Notes under the pieces: model-generated | Database searches by the model: none | The model's input: only the letters and a program-made list of their open reading frames with translations | What the model was told of the DNA's origin: nothing | Part shown: piece after piece, positions 1 through 39,732 of the stretch | Layout: each line of letters starts with the position of its first letter | How positions within the stretch are numbered: position 1 is the first letter of the stretch | Translations under genes and position numbers: made by a program | Assembly (NCBI GenBank): GCA_964036295.1 | Contig: OZ038464.1 | Span: 3,707,001-3,771,000 of the forward strand | Origin: Plumapathes pennacea | Lineage: Eukaryota > Cnidaria > Anthozoa > Antipatharia > Myriopathidae | Length of the DNA: 64,000 bases | Reading direction: 5' to 3'

Positions 1-53
1 GTCGACAAGCTGTTGGAAGTATGGCTAGATTTGAGTCCGCAGAAACTAGCGAG
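1..53 (+). other. possible exon tail of an upstream gene
   Basis: The first 53 bases are open in one frame (VDKLLEVWLDLSPQKLA) and end at GCGAG followed by gtaagg, a good splice donor. I do not recognise the protein and can point to no convincing next exon, so this is only a candidate fragment of a gene lying mostly to the left. Confidence 0.2.
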
Positions 54-3000
54 GTAAGGTTTGCTTTACCCACATCCTCCTCATATTCCGACCACGACAA
101 ATTTGGTTCTGCTACTGTTATGGCGTGTGTTGCCCTCATTTTTACTGCACCAAAAAGCGCAGTATCTAAATTTGTTGTATCAGGTTATTCCTGATATTAA
201 TATGCCAATTAAAGCGGCTATGGGCCTGTGTGCAAAGCCACTTTATATGTGAATGTGTGAATGCCGCAATCCAAGAACATCACTGGTTGCAATCGTCGTT
301 GCAAATCGACCAGTGTAACACCACCTTAACACCACCTTATGGCTGTAATGGAGCCACAACCATCGCAATGATGCGTGTGTATTCACGCTGGATCGAGTTT
401 GAATTGATTCTCTTGTACAGTTGCTCCGTTGCTTGCCTACCGCTATGTCGCGTTAAATGGGAAAGATACACAATCAGTGTTTATGCGGGTGCTGTTTATT
501 TCATTAATATTTTTCTGCTGATTTTTTTCTTGCTGTAAACTACGAGGTTTGAGTTAATTTAAATTTAAATATTGCATAAATTAGTTTGAAAACAATAATT
601 TTTCCTTTTTGCTCTCAGTGGTTCAATATTTCCCAGTGTCAAGCTGAGCCGAAACTAATTAAAATTCGTGTTCAGCGATAAACAAGTTCAGAGCGCAGTG
701 ACACTCCAGAAGCCGTGCATCGCAACGTCGTCCTTTTTGAACATTTGTTCTGGTGTATATTTACATTTTTCAAGTTGATTGCTTTATCCACAAAACTGGA
801 GGCCATCAGTGAAAAAGGTCTACAAAGAGCCTCAGGTTTTCTAGTTTACCTTCTAGTTTACCTTTTCTGAGTGATGTTTTCATAAATTATTAATATTGAT
901 ACTACTTAGAGGACGTGAGCGGAATATATTACTAGATATCACAGAACACAACGCACTTAGGTGGAATTGTCACAAATCTGAGGTAAGAATCGAAATTTGG
1001 ACCTCATAGTGTTTCAGCCACAACACATTTACTCGGGTTTAATGCGCTATCAGACGAAACATCAATTAATGTGCTAACGTGCCCAAAATACTGAATTTGG
1101 TTTAACTATCATGACTATACCATATCAAGCTTCGGAGGTGGCGCTTAGAATTGCTTGATATATGTCGCATTCTTGTAAAGTCGTAACATTTAACATGATA
1201 ACTTCACTCAACTCGCACGTTTATGCAAGTCGCAATAATTCAATAACCTGGTTCAGTTCCATATGATAGCACACAATCGCTGGATTTTGCGCTAGCAATT
1301 GCGAACGATCATATAAAAACACTACTCAGCTATTGCAGATGATCGCTACGGCTTAACTAAAGCTGGTCTATACTTACGTTTACGTAGAGGTCAAATATTA
1401 GCGTTAACTTTCGTGTAAGTTTTAACTCGACCACTGACTCTGTTTACTCAAGTCAATGCAGTTAGTCGAGCCAAGTGGGTGGCCAAACGATACGCACGTT
1501 GAACACAAATTTACAACTTGCGAGTCCATTTGGCCAGATATACAATCTGCGCCAAAGCTAGCTGTGAATACATTAAAATTACATGGCTTCAAAGAGTTAC
1601 AACAAAACCCACTATTCAAAGCCGCCCTCGTCTCCCTTTTCCTCTTTGTATGGCCGTAAATCACACTCCCTCGCAATAATATTGAATATGATTTCGGAAC
1701 AACACTGATCGGAGAAGTGGGAGAGAGAGGCAGCAAAGGTAGTAAGGACAGTTTCAACCGTTTTGGCGAGGATTGTAGACTTTTGTTGCAGTTTTCATAG
1801 CTTGCGTGATAGTTGAAATACTTCGCAAATGCAGCGCTAATCTTAGTAATAAGCATAATAATGCTGTTGCTAAGTAACTGGTAAGGTTCGGGTATTCATC
1901 AACACAACAATAATTATTTCGGTTCTAATTATCATGAAGCGTGTCAAGAGTCAAATTCAAGTACGTAATATTTTTCTAGCTGACTATTGGTTCAGTACAA
2001 TATATAAAGTATAAACTACTTTTGACAAGGAAATATGCACAATCTGTTCTGAGTAGCTGACAGCCCAACGAAGGTTCGAGGGCAACTGTGACCTTCGACA
2101 AACAAATGATGTCCACGGATAATTAACCGTGCGTAATTAATTTTGAATCCAAAAATAGCTTGTTGCTTGTGGCGACACAGACTTTAAAATGGATACTTTT
2201 TTTGTTTTTGTTTTTGTTTTTGTTTTCTGTTATTTTTCTGGGTCGAGAATCAGCACACGGTGATTGGTTCGCATTATCACTTGATTTGTGATGACGTTAT
2301 GCAATTGACTTTCCTCGCGAGCGACTTCAGATGTCGGTGATTGAAGCAAGAAATTCAATTGTGTTAAGCCTTGTCCTCACTAGCGCATAAGCATAAGCAT
2401 AAGCACAAGCATAAGCATAAGAATAAGAGAGCGACAATGGCGACATAAGCATAAGCATAAGCATAAGCATAAGGATCAAACACGTCCGTTCCTTATGCTT
2501 ATGCTTATGCTTATGTCGTCACTGTCGCTCTCATATTTTTATTCTTATGCTTGTGCTTATGCTTATGCTTATGCGCTAGTGACGGGACCAGGTTTAAGCT
2601 TCGGAAGATTTTGAAATAGCCGTACACAAATGCTTGATGTGTTACCAGCGGGACCTCCATAAAGTACGAAGGGTTGTGTTTTAGCGATTTCTAATGAATT
2701 TGTTTTGTTTTGTTTTGTTTTGTTTTTCTGACATCGGTTGTATTTCACTCTGCTGTGTTTTGCGTTGTTATTGCGACATTTTGGCGCGGTGCCATTTTTT
2801 AAGTCAAACAATCAGTGGCACCGATGGCATTATCAATATATCGTAAACAAATATGAAGCCAGTGGTTTAGTATCCGCCAAAATTTCTGTAGTGACAGTTG
2901 TAACGAGCGGCGGATACAAAATAGTCGTCGTTTAACGTAACAGAACTTTATTGCGACTGCACGCGGCAAAGACTACAATTACTACAAAAACGGCAAAGAC

Positions 3001-5078
3001 GAACAGGTTGCATAAAGTAAAGGTTCATTGTTCATTGTCTGATGGTGTTTAAGTTAATAATTGGTTCTATAGGCAGAGATCACGCGAAATTAAGAACTGT
3101 CAAAAAATGACACTAAGGTACTTGATAGTGTTGCTATCGTTACAACAGTAAATACGGCTTGGAAGATATTAGGCCGAAAATTGAGCCTCTCGGCTATAAA
3201 AGAGCCAAAATTATCCATGTTTACAAGTTCATACAGTATGCAAATTAGTCAGGTATTTCAATTCTTGATTTGCACGTGACGTCATAAAAAAGCCATCTCA
3301 AAAGTAACGTATCCTATAAGTCCATCACACCAATATGATCAAAGCAAAATTCCGGGTCGATACAAAATATCTATCGGGAGCTATGGACGTTTGAATACCG
3401 TGACAACAAAGCCGTGTGACACACTCGTGGCCCACTAAAATCGGTGCTTGTGTCTGAATTATAAAGTTTTCCTTAAATTGGCACGGCGAAAGATGTGAAG
3501 TAACAAGACATCAAGCTGAGTCGCAGATCAGCTTCATTTCGTGTTCCGAGTTATTGGTCGCCAGTTGGTGGACAACCTTGGTCCACTAACATGGCGGCCG
3601 CATACAAACTCTTATCAAATCTCCACAGAAACAAATTGCCGCTGCTTCGCCAAAATGAAGCCTAGACATTCCAAAATTGACAACTTTACTAATTCAGGCA
3701 TGCTCTTTTCAGTTCTGGAGTCAAAAAGGTACAATCTGTTATTTGGAGGGTGCTGCGGTCGCATGACCCGTTAAATAAAAACAATGAATATTCCTGCGGG
3801 GCCTTCGATAATTGTTTTCTCTCAATTATTATAAAACACTTTTTCGTGAATATCTGTTTGACCAAAATTAGAAGAAAAGAGGGCAAGAAAAAATAAAGGG
3901 AGCTCTTGGGTCTGCCGGTGCAAAAACTGACTTGGCTATATTGTCTTTTGCATATAAACGCTCGACAAAAGTTCCTCTCGTGTCTCTATTCATTGTACTA
4001 ATGACGCCAAAAGCGCACTGGCTACGGGTCTGTCTTGTTTTTTTTTTTTTTTTTTCAAGGTTACATTTACATGGGTGTGCCAAGTTCAGTCAGTTGGACA
4101 CCTCAGCAATCATGAATGACATATTGTTCTCGTTTCCTGATTTTTGTCACTTTAATTGTTCTGATTCACTTATCAATCTTCTCGGAACTGAAGCGGAAAC
4201 GCTTGTATGGAGAGCTCAGTTCACTAAAAACAACTCAAAAGACACAAACCGCAAGAAAAAAATTACCTCAGCAAATGAATGGTCTTTGTATTCTAATACG
4301 ACAAGTTCGGCCTTATTCCCTCGTATGTTCATTTGACGTATTTACTACTTTTTAATGTAATTTGTACAGACTTTGACTTTGCTCTTAAGATACCGTTAGA
4401 GAGCATAGCATGCCGGGTAGTCTCCATCAGCTGCGAGTACAGCATTCATCAGGGATTCGTATTATTCCTCCCATCACCACCCCAAACTGACCCATACTTA
4501 TTTGGAATTCAGAAGTCCGTTAGACGTAATTTGGGGCTTACAAGTCCGTCAAACTTAATGTTGGCAATTTGATGGTCGTTTTTGGTGACCAGTAATGGGT
4601 TATAGCAAAACACAGGGAGAAAACCAGTCAGTCTGACGTAATCTCGTAGCAAGAGGCCTGTGGTGCGTAGACTGCAATTTCAGACCGTCAAGATCAAGTC
4701 TTTAGCAGCCGAAACTTGAATTGAATTGCACTGATCAACAAAATGCAGGTTTTTGACGTAGACTTTTTGCAGAACTTTGCACTAAAATTTGACTTGACAA
4801 TACAGTGCTGTATTTATAAACTGTTGTTGTGCTTGATATTTTTGGTGTCTCCAACACTGGCTGTTTTGAGCCAGCAACATGTTTGAAGACTTTGATAAAC
4901 TACCCAGTTCTAACGAGTACTTTTAGCAATTTCCAACATTTTATCCAACATTTTGAAAAGTACGTATTCACGGGAAAACTAAAACTAGTTTGGAGAGCCT
5001 TTCAGGCAGCCAATATAGGAATAAAACGACTCTGTTCTACTTTTACTCATCAGGGTAAAAGAAACGCTTTATTTACAG
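54..5078. other. intergenic region upstream of the TRPC-SPRY gene
   Basis: About 5 kb with no supported gene. Open frames here are short, overlap on both strands and lack family motifs. The stretch holds the palindromic element at 2371-2590, (TTTTTG)-type low-complexity sequence near 2199-2225, T and A runs, and near 2006-2150 a degenerate copy of the repeat family also found at 39733 and 62934. The promoter and untranslated first exon of the channel gene should lie here, because an acceptor sits just before its start codon, but I cannot place them. Confidence 0.4.
2371..2590. repeat. palindromic foldback element built of GCATAA hexamers
   Basis: Outer arms read TCACTAGCGCATAAGC on the left and its complement GCTTATGCGCTAGTGA on the right. 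The interior is nearly all CATAAG on the left half and CTTATG on the right half, so the whole ~210 bp can fold into one long hairpin. It looks like a MITE; the superfamily is not clear. Confidence 0.7.
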
Positions 5079-32073
<26,995 letters not shown>

Positions 32074-32812
32074 ACACAAACATAAAGAAATCTGGAAAAT
32101 GTAAAAAGAAAAAAAAAAAGACGTAAATTATTATGTGCATGTTATTAACAAGTAATCACTCCCCATGATTTCTCATACAATTTTGGATTAAATGAGCACT
32201 AGTAATTTTTCAAAGACCATATATTGCATTCGCGCGGCGGTGGATAAAGAATGCTGCAATGAAGCGAAGTTAGGTTCGTATTAGTTGCAAGGGACGAGAT
32301 TAAGAGAGGTTACGGTAAGGTCTGATTTTAAGTTTGTATGAGGTAAGAAAGCAGTGGACGTGTTCACACAGCGGACTTTTATAAGTATCATGGATACCAC
32401 AACAATCTGCGCTTATCTGCATGACACAGCTTCTCAAGCGTATGATAATCAGGGCGCGTTTCACTTGCAAAATGCTGTCGAATTGCGTAACCATAAACGA
32501 CATACGAATTATTGTTTTTAGACGACGGAAACTGTTCGGCTACCATCGTTCGATAACAATTATTGTATTTTATCTTCTTTGATGATTGTAGACGCGGTTT
32601 TTGTAGCATGAATTGTGCCATCATTTCGGCGTCCCTTAATTTAGCGCTTTGCACACGCACACACAACATGGTTCCACATTGTAAGAATTTGCTTCAGATT
32701 GAAAAAATACAGTTGCATTTTGAATTATTTTACACTCCCTCAAGCATAAACAAACAGAGGGCCGGTTAAAATGCCATGTGTTTACATGAATTCGTTCTAC
32801 TTGTTGTTGTAC
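32074..32812. other. 3' flank of the TRPC-SPRY gene
   Basis: Probable 3' UTR and spacer. An A-rich stretch lies at 32107-32119, with no clear AATAAA. A 93-codon frame on the reverse strand (32388-32669) has no recognised motif. Confidence 0.4.
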
Positions 32813-33663
32813 CCAAGGGCGACAGGAGTGTTGCGACCAGTGGGTGACTCAGTATACAATGTCGTACAGTCTTGACGACTCCACTTACAAGCAATATTAG
32901 ATTGATGGACAAACGGAGGTAATGTGTGTGCTTTTTCTGAATAGAATTTTTTCCCCCTTTTCTTGTGGAATCATGAAATTAAATTAGTTGTTGCGCATTC
33001 TTTTACGTTTTAACTTGAGTAGTGCCCTGGGAAAATTTATAATTCAGAATTTTCTTGAAGTGATGGTGAGCACAGAAAACAAAACTTGTGGTTAAACTAA
33101 AACCGACCCAAAAAATATTGTGTAAAAAGGTTTTGTTTAAGGACTGAATAAAAATTAAATTATGGCTGCCACGGCCAATACAAAAAAAAAAAAAAAAAAA
33201 AGAACAAGCAAAAACAAAACAAAACCAAACCAAACCAAAAAGAAAAAAAAGAAACAACAACAACAACAACAACCAAAACAAACTAACAAAAAACAAAAAA
33301 ACAAACAAACAAACAAACAAACAAACAAACAAACACTAATTCTGAAACTCCGGCGCGAGGAAACATCAGCGAGCATATGCACTTCGTTCATCTCCCGAGC
33401 CTAATGTGCTTGGATTTTTTGTAAAGTATAAGAATCAATGTAAAGTTCTTTCTTCCTTTTTTGGGTGTACTGTTGACATGGGTGTTGTATATTTTCTAAA
33501 CAATGCGACTGTCTTCATCAGGTATTTCAGGGAATCAATGACCGCAATACCATCGTTCGGGAGGTTTTGTTTCTTCCCATCACGGCCCGCTATATTCGTA
33601 TACATCCTACAAGCTGGAACAATCACATTTCCATGAGGGCTGAATTTCTGGGCTGCATTCAGG
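32813..33663 (+). pseudogene. truncated duplicate of the F5/8 C (discoidin) exons
   Basis: 32813-32918 matches the last part of discoidin exon 46897-47219, starting in mid-exon, and carries TAG at 32898-32900 where the intact gene has CAG. 33522-33663 matches exon 47816-47957 and is still open (VFQGINDRNTIVREVLFLP..., ending GCIQ), with the same gcaagt donor. With no start and an in-frame stop in the first piece, it cannot make the full domain. Confidence 0.88.
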
Positions 33664-34707
33664 GCAAGTACACTAACAACAGTTTTGTTAAAATTTTAAT
33701 CATAAATATTACAATTTCCTCAAATGTGATTGGTTCATAACTCCCGATTAATCATTAATCAGACATATAGTATTCTGTAATTGGACAGTTTATTAACCGA
33801 TGATAAGCAAGAGTGTGTACTCGCGTCATTGTGAAATCGATCGGCGATGAAGTACTTTTTATATCTCAATTGTTTTTATGTATAGTACATATATTCTTCC
33901 ATTCTTAGAAATTGTAATATTTATAATTAATTGATAAGAGGACTTCATGTCGTCCGATGTCGATCTGTAATCATACAAGTGATCACAAAATCGCAACCTT
34001 GCGAAGCGCGTGTGATTACAAACCAAATCGGACTCCAATCAGTCCTATTACATTACAAGTGTATTTTACAAGTTGGGCACATTTTTCACACGTTAAAAAT
34101 GCACTTTAATTCAATACTGTGGCCAGGCCAAGTACTGTTGCGGCTATCTATGTGAGGTATTCTCTGTACATTTTGCTGGTGTTTGTCAGATTATAGTCCA
34201 TTTAGTGGTGTTTGAGGAATGGTCCATCTTGTGTAATGCACTTATAAATGTTTATTTAGTTGGCGCCTGGGGCCAATTCAATAAAAAACATTTACAAGTG
34301 TATTTTACAAGTCGGACCAATTTTCTCACACGTTAAAAAACAGTTTAATCCAATACCATAATCAAATCAGTCCCAGTTACGCAATCGAGACCTGTACCTG
34401 TAATGTTTTGCAAACTTTTGTCAATTGGAGTCCGTTTAGTGGTGTTTGAATAATAGTCCAACATGTAAAATACACGTGTAAATGTGTATTGAATTTAACA
34501 AATTGACGTCAGTTTTTTATGTGTCTGTCCTCTTATTGATCATGAAACGCGTCATAACATTGTCAAAAAGTTGTGGATCCGCGAGGCGCTCCGCCGAGTC
34601 GACAAGGAAATTCTTGGGCTCTGACTGCCGGAGGAACTGAGAACCCAGGGCAATGGCGAACAATGGCTAACAGTAACATCGTTGCTAAACTTAACAGTAA
34701 ATTTCAG

Positions 34708-34758
34708 ATGCAAGTTTTCTTTTGACCACTTGCTGTCCATGGAAAGGAACAGTCAGCG
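34708..34758 (+). other. candidate exon in the duplicate discoidin locus
   Basis: 51 nt between aaatttcag and gtaagcag, phase 1 in and out, open (ASFLLTTCCPWKGTVS). Both splice sites are preserved in the other copy (49541-49601, 61 nt). Expression is unproven. Confidence 0.3.
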
Positions 34759-35409
34759 GTAAGCAGTGCGGGTTCAGGTGTACCATGTTTTCTACTATAT
34801 ATATATAAAAGAGGTTTGATTTTGGGGTTATTTCAAGTCCAATTTCAAAAATAAAAGGCTTATATGAGCCAAACCGTAAATGAACATAAGAATACGGTTC
34901 AAAAGATTAGCAATATAGACGCTAGAAAATGTGATTTGTTGCGCTCTTTGTCCGAGTTGAAGCTTCGTGTTGCGTGATCAGTTCTTTTTTATTTTATTTC
35001 TTGGAAACATGACATTCCTGTTGACTCTCGGACACTATGTTTCCGGCACGTTATCAGTTGCTGTTTTCAAACAAAAAGAGTTTATTCGACTGACACCCGA
35101 CCCCTAAACGGTACCATGTCGCATAAAAATGTTAGAGTTTGATGTTGAGCACCCTGAGTGGTACCAAAACCGTAATTTTGACCCTTAAGCGGTACGACGA
35201 GCATCCCCCTCCATTCATATATAGGAGTCCCTACCCCGTTAACTGGAAAATAAAATTGCAAATACATCATTTGCAAGTTGCAACGTAAAAGAATTTATTA
35301 TAATAGAACCTGAAGCCTCGATCATTGATGCACAGCGGTCTACGCTTTCAAAGCTTTGTAACCACTCTAATCTGCAAATGGCGGCTGTTATTGAACACTT
35401 TTGTTTTAG

Positions 35410-35546
35410 TGGAGAAAACGGAGAGATTTCTACTTAACCTGATTCTATCGGCTTCAATGGCGGCAGATATCGTCTTTGACAATCCCCTGTATTACAAGGC
35501 CGGTGGAAAAACATCTCCCGACGAATTTAGATCTACAATAGCGTAA
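35410..35546 (+). other. candidate tail exon with FDNPLY motif (left copy)
   Basis: Acceptor tgttttag, phase 1, open to TAA at 35544. It codes EKTERFLLNLILSASMAA, then DIVFDNPLYYKAGG and a short acidic end. FDNPxY is the clathrin-adaptor internalisation motif of LDL-receptor-type tails, and the phase matches the discoidin exon end. It looks like the cytoplasmic tail of the ancestral receptor, now in a truncated copy. Confidence 0.4.
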
Positions 35547-37597
35547 AAAATCGAACTGTCATCTCGCCAAAGAAATGCAGAAGTCCAGAGAGTGACAGGG
35601 TTTACAAACGCACATTCCAGTCGGTCGAAATGGCTGAAAAAGGTACACTAGGATATACATATGAGGTGTTTGTCGAGAAGTCTTTATGTTAAAATTTATG
35701 TTAGCTATCAAATGTTAGTTGGTATTTGTGCCTTGTTAGGACTGACTCCCTTTTTACGTGTAGAGATGGGAATTTTTCACTTAAAGCAAAGAGCCATTTG
35801 GCGCTTCCCCACTGTTTCTCATACGAAGCACTTGTGCCGGCACTTTTAAATCACAGGACAGTAACGCGACCGGCCATGGCGTTCTTCTTATATACACATG
35901 CTCTTATTGCAATTCATACAGTGAATAAAATGTGGAGCCAAAGCTCTCAGGGTTGGACTGCATTCATTAAAAAAAAAAAAAACAGGGGGGGGGGGGGGGG
36001 TGCAGAGGAGGAAATGTAATAGAGTGCACCTTTTTTTGTATATTCCCCCTTAAGACAATAGAAAATTATCCCCTCTTGCTTGCTAAGAAAAAATATGCAT
36101 CCCCCTTGGAGCCTTACTTCCCACTGGAGAAACAAATCCCAGCTTTATGTTAAGAATAAAGTTTTACCTATAGAGCTGGAGATGAACGTGGAGTAATTCC
36201 ACCTCACTTATTCATCCCCGAACGAAGTGAGGGAAATAATCACGACGCTAATGCAGCAAAATCGTATCATTTGAAGACTCCAAGCGTGTCGCCATCTCGA
36301 AATTTAATGTTCGTGTGTGTGTGTGTGTGGGGTACGACTCGTCCCCAGGGCCATCCGCGTCGAGCGACCACTGCGAGGTTACATCGGCAGCTTAACTGTA
36401 AACCGCCATTTTCTTAGTGACATGCGGTAGCTGTAAGAGTACGAACGGAAGTGATTTTGTACAATAAGATGCAGATACAAGGCCAAGCAATTCGACGGAC
36501 GGCTGTAATTTGCCCGGATATTTTGCCGGTGTATGGGAGGCAAGCTTACTAGCCGTGAAACGGATTCTTAAAGGCACAACTGGTCGACCTGAACACAATC
36601 CCAGACGCCAGTACTGTGTTAAAACGCAGACACTTCTTCAGAAAGAAATAGCAAAATACAGTTGGTGGAAATCGAACAATCATCGTGGCAAATTTCATCT
36701 TTTACAATAACAGGAATGTAGTTTTCAGAATCCAAGTTTGACAAGATGACGACACACAATACAATGGAAAGTGGAATTTTCGTACTGTATAAGGACTGCT
36801 CTATATAGTGTACTTTGAAATCATTGAAGACGTAAACAATGGTGTTTTGGGTTTTGTTTCCTTTGCTGGAAAAGAGCTAAAGCTATGGCTTTCAGGAACC
36901 GGTGAGTTTTGAAAATTTACATCAATTAACGTACAACGCTTTTGTTAAATGACGGTCGTGTTATCATTATGGTATTTCAACAATTGCCGTATATTTTGTC
37001 GTTTGATGCCCCGGGAACTGTGATGAAGGCCAAGTAGGATTATACTGTGATCTTTTCGCTAGTTTTCAAAGCTATTTCAGAGTGCCTTCGTGCAAGATTG
37101 TGTCATCCGATTCCTGACATATTTGCATAATTTCACTGACAGTCTGACACATGCTGTGAAGTTTTGTCGCCGCGTTTGTTGGCACACTGTATTCAAGGAT
37201 AAAATGTAACCGGGTTAAAATGCTTTTGCTTTTTGAAGGCTATTAAAGTAGAAAATATCCGGCCACTGCTTTCCAAATTAAACAATTACAGTCTATTGTA
37301 TATTATTGTCTACTAGCGGGACCCCGTAAGATACTCGCTCAACACAATCGAACTTTGTATTATTTAGTGACCGGGTTTGCTCGCTCAATACAATCGGACC
37401 TTGTATTATTTAGTGACTTGATTTCTTTTTTCTGTCAAAGATTTTAAAATCGTCAAACGCAGTTTGAAAAGTTGTTGTGTTCAAAATTGAATACCTGCCA
37501 AAATTCACACGGTCCCGAGACTTCGAAAGCGTGTAAACAAGCGACTCGCTTTGACGGCTCTAAATTTTGTCACACTCGAAGAAGCGTATTAAACTTA

Positions 37598-39107
37598 CTA
37601 GAAATACGATAATCGCAGATACCCCCTCACTCTGCCATTGATGGGACTTTTACTTTGGTAACTCCCAACAAGAGTAGCCTTTGTTTTACCGAAATGTTGA
37701 CTCAATCTTTTCTTCGAACTCAAGTGCTACACGCAAAGGAAGGAGAAAAAGAATGGTGTGTGTTATACTTTTGCGTTGAAAAAAGAATCGATTGCGTGAC
37801 GAAGTACGTATTTCCCACGGTCGGCACGTCAAATTAATTCATACAGTCTGCCAAGCACGTTCTCGAAATTTAATACTCAAAGTTTGAAGTTTGTCGGCCG
37901 TCGTAGTACGGGAAAAAAGGAACACTGATTTTCCAATTTTGAATTCATAGGCAGTACAATTAAATAGGCTTCCTGTGCGATTTGTTTTTACTACTGCATG
38001 CACCAGACTCAGGCATGCATATTTAATGAGCTCGAATTGTTTTGTATGTGAACCCACTCAAAACAGCAAGATTTCTCCCAGAATCAAAGCAAAACTTGAA
38101 CATTTTACTTCAAATTATACACGGGCTTCAGACCCAGTAATACTTCTAAGGGCTTGTGAACGATTCTCGCTGCAATCACCGCGTGTCAGATTACAGAAAA
38201 ATAAGACATCTGACTAAATCATTCAAGACTCCAAGTTCCGATTGCTCTGAGCGAATACGGTAGCCGAAACTGGCGACAGAAGCGTAGTAAAACAATACTT
38301 AGAGGGAAAATGATCAGCATACAGATTTTAATACATTCTTGAAGTGATCGAGTTACAAGCTATACGGGATAGAATATATTTGTCACGGTGATTGTTCGAT
38401 TTCCACTGACTAACCTTTGTTGCTTGTCCTTTCTAAATAAGTATCTGAGTTTAACACAAAACGGCGTCTGAAGCTCCCGATTTGCTTTCAAGCGCTGTTC
38501 CCTTTGCGGAGTTGTCTGTGTTACCCGCTTCTGTTCATGTCGCTTTTGGTCGGCATTCATGCGCTGTTGTCTTTGCGGAGTCTTCTCTTCGGCCCGCTTT
38601 TTCTCCTGAAGTTTCCGATTTGCGTTCAAGCGCTGTTCTCTTTGCGGAATTGTCTGCGTTACCCGCTTCTGTTCATGTCGCTTTCGATCCGCATTCATGC
38701 GCTGTTATTCGCTCGTTTCACGATTTCGCCTTGCTCGTGCCTGTTCCCTTCTCATTTGAAGAGGAGCTTCGCGAGACTGCTGTGTTTCAAGTTTTTCAGT
38801 TAAGTTTTCCATTTTCGTGAGCGCAGCTACGATATATTGTTGCTTCGTTCAAATCTAAATGCTTCGTTCAAATCTAATTTCTCTAAGTTATTCCGAGTAA
38901 AACAACAGGGCACACGTGATCGATCCGGCCTTTGTTATTGGTTAGCGGGGTAACCGTGCCTAAAGTCGTACGACAGACTGACAAACTGACTGACTGACTG
39001 ACAGACAACGTTAAATTTCGAGATGGCGACAGGCTTGGAGTCCCCAAGTAGGCGGTATAATATTACTGCATTAGTGTCGTGAGTATTTCCCTCACTTCGT
39101 TCGAGGA
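37598..39107 (-). mobile_element. nested Helitron, reverse strand (1510 bp)
   Basis: Read on the reverse strand it starts TCCTCGAACGAAGTGAGGG at 39107 and ends GATTATCGTATTTCTAG at 37598, the same termini as the surrounding element, again between A (37597) and T (39108). It holds a remnant of the Helitron protein N-terminus at 38360-38817. Confidence 0.8.
38360..38817 (-). pseudogene. Helitron protein N-terminal fragment
   Basis: Broken reverse-strand frames rich in Arg/Lys/Gln/Glu, with tandem units of the type PQREQRLNANRKLQEKKRAE and SREAPLQMRREQARARRNRE. The same units occur in the longer Helitron fragment at 43691-44697. Only the charged leader remains; no Rep or helicase part follows. 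Confidence 0.65.
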
Positions 39108-39732
39108 TAAAGTAAAAAAAAAAAAAAAAAAAAAAAATTCGGTGTTCAAGATCGACTTTGCTTGGCTTTCAAGCCTCGGGAGTATTCTGTAGTTGCGTGT
39201 AAATGTTGTCTCAGCGAATTTTGAAGTTCAGCTTAGTGTCTACGAAAATTGCAGACTGTGCACGTTGTCTGAACTAAACCAGACTGCCGTGCGAAAAAGA
39301 TTTTTTTAGCGGCCGACTGGTGACGTTGCTACACAGCCGTGGTTTGCAAAAAAAATTTTAAATAATCTCCGAACCGAAAATAAACAAGAATCCCGCTTTC
39401 CGAAAACCCACTACTGAGCGAGGGGATATCTGCGATTATCGTATTTCTAGTAAATATTATATGCATAGAAATTTTATTAATAGTTTAATATCTAAAAAAT
39501 ATATAAAGCACAGACATTCTACCCCCTAGAGCTACATCTACCCCACCATTTGTGAATGTCCAATATTAATTGTCGTGAGGACTCCATTGATTGATAACGT
39601 ATTGTCACTTTGCCTGCAAACTTTGCCAACAAACTGAAAGCAACGTACTACTGTTAGTGATCTTCTAAATGCATTATTCACGTTACTGTTTACGGATTTT
39701 TTAATAAAGAAATAAAGCACGCGTCAGCGTGC

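Larger units (their letters stand above)
36215..39450 (+). mobile_element. Helitron-type insertion (3236 bp) with known empty site
   Basis: It begins TCCCCGAACGAAG after host A (36214) and ends ATCGTATTTCTAG before host T (39451): 5'-TC, 3'-CTAG, inserted between A and T, as Helitrons do. The paralogous copy reads straight through this point (CTATTCA then TAAATATT at 51856/51857), proving the boundaries. It contains the nested element 37598-39107. Confidence 0.85.
32813..39532 (+). repeat. segmental duplication, left copy (interrupted by Helitron)
   Basis: 32813-36214 and 39451-39532 align in order with 47114-51940: partial discoidin exons, family B MITE, the 34708 and 35410 candidate exons, a G run near 35986, TGCACCTTTTTTTGTAT text and AAATATTATATGCATAGA. 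The right copy has extra sequence at about 48352-48855 and 49897-50640, and the left copy has the 36215-39450 insertion. Direct orientation, about 14.3 kb apart, suggesting an old tandem duplication. Confidence 0.9.

Noticed and set aside
1422..1856. 144-codon reverse-strand frame upstream of the channel gene
   Set aside because: It overlaps an opposite-strand frame and has no motif, splice context or recognised relative; it reads as chance or old repeat.
2384..2480. CRISPR-like direct repeats (CATAAG units)
   Set aside because: Units are contiguous hexamers without spacers inside a palindrome, in a eukaryotic sequence.
33162..33404. Lys/Gln/Thr-rich frame and its Phe/Cys-rich complement (also at 47452-47718)
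   Set aside because: Low-complexity A-rich, CAA and CAAA repeats in both segmental-duplicate copies; not a gene.
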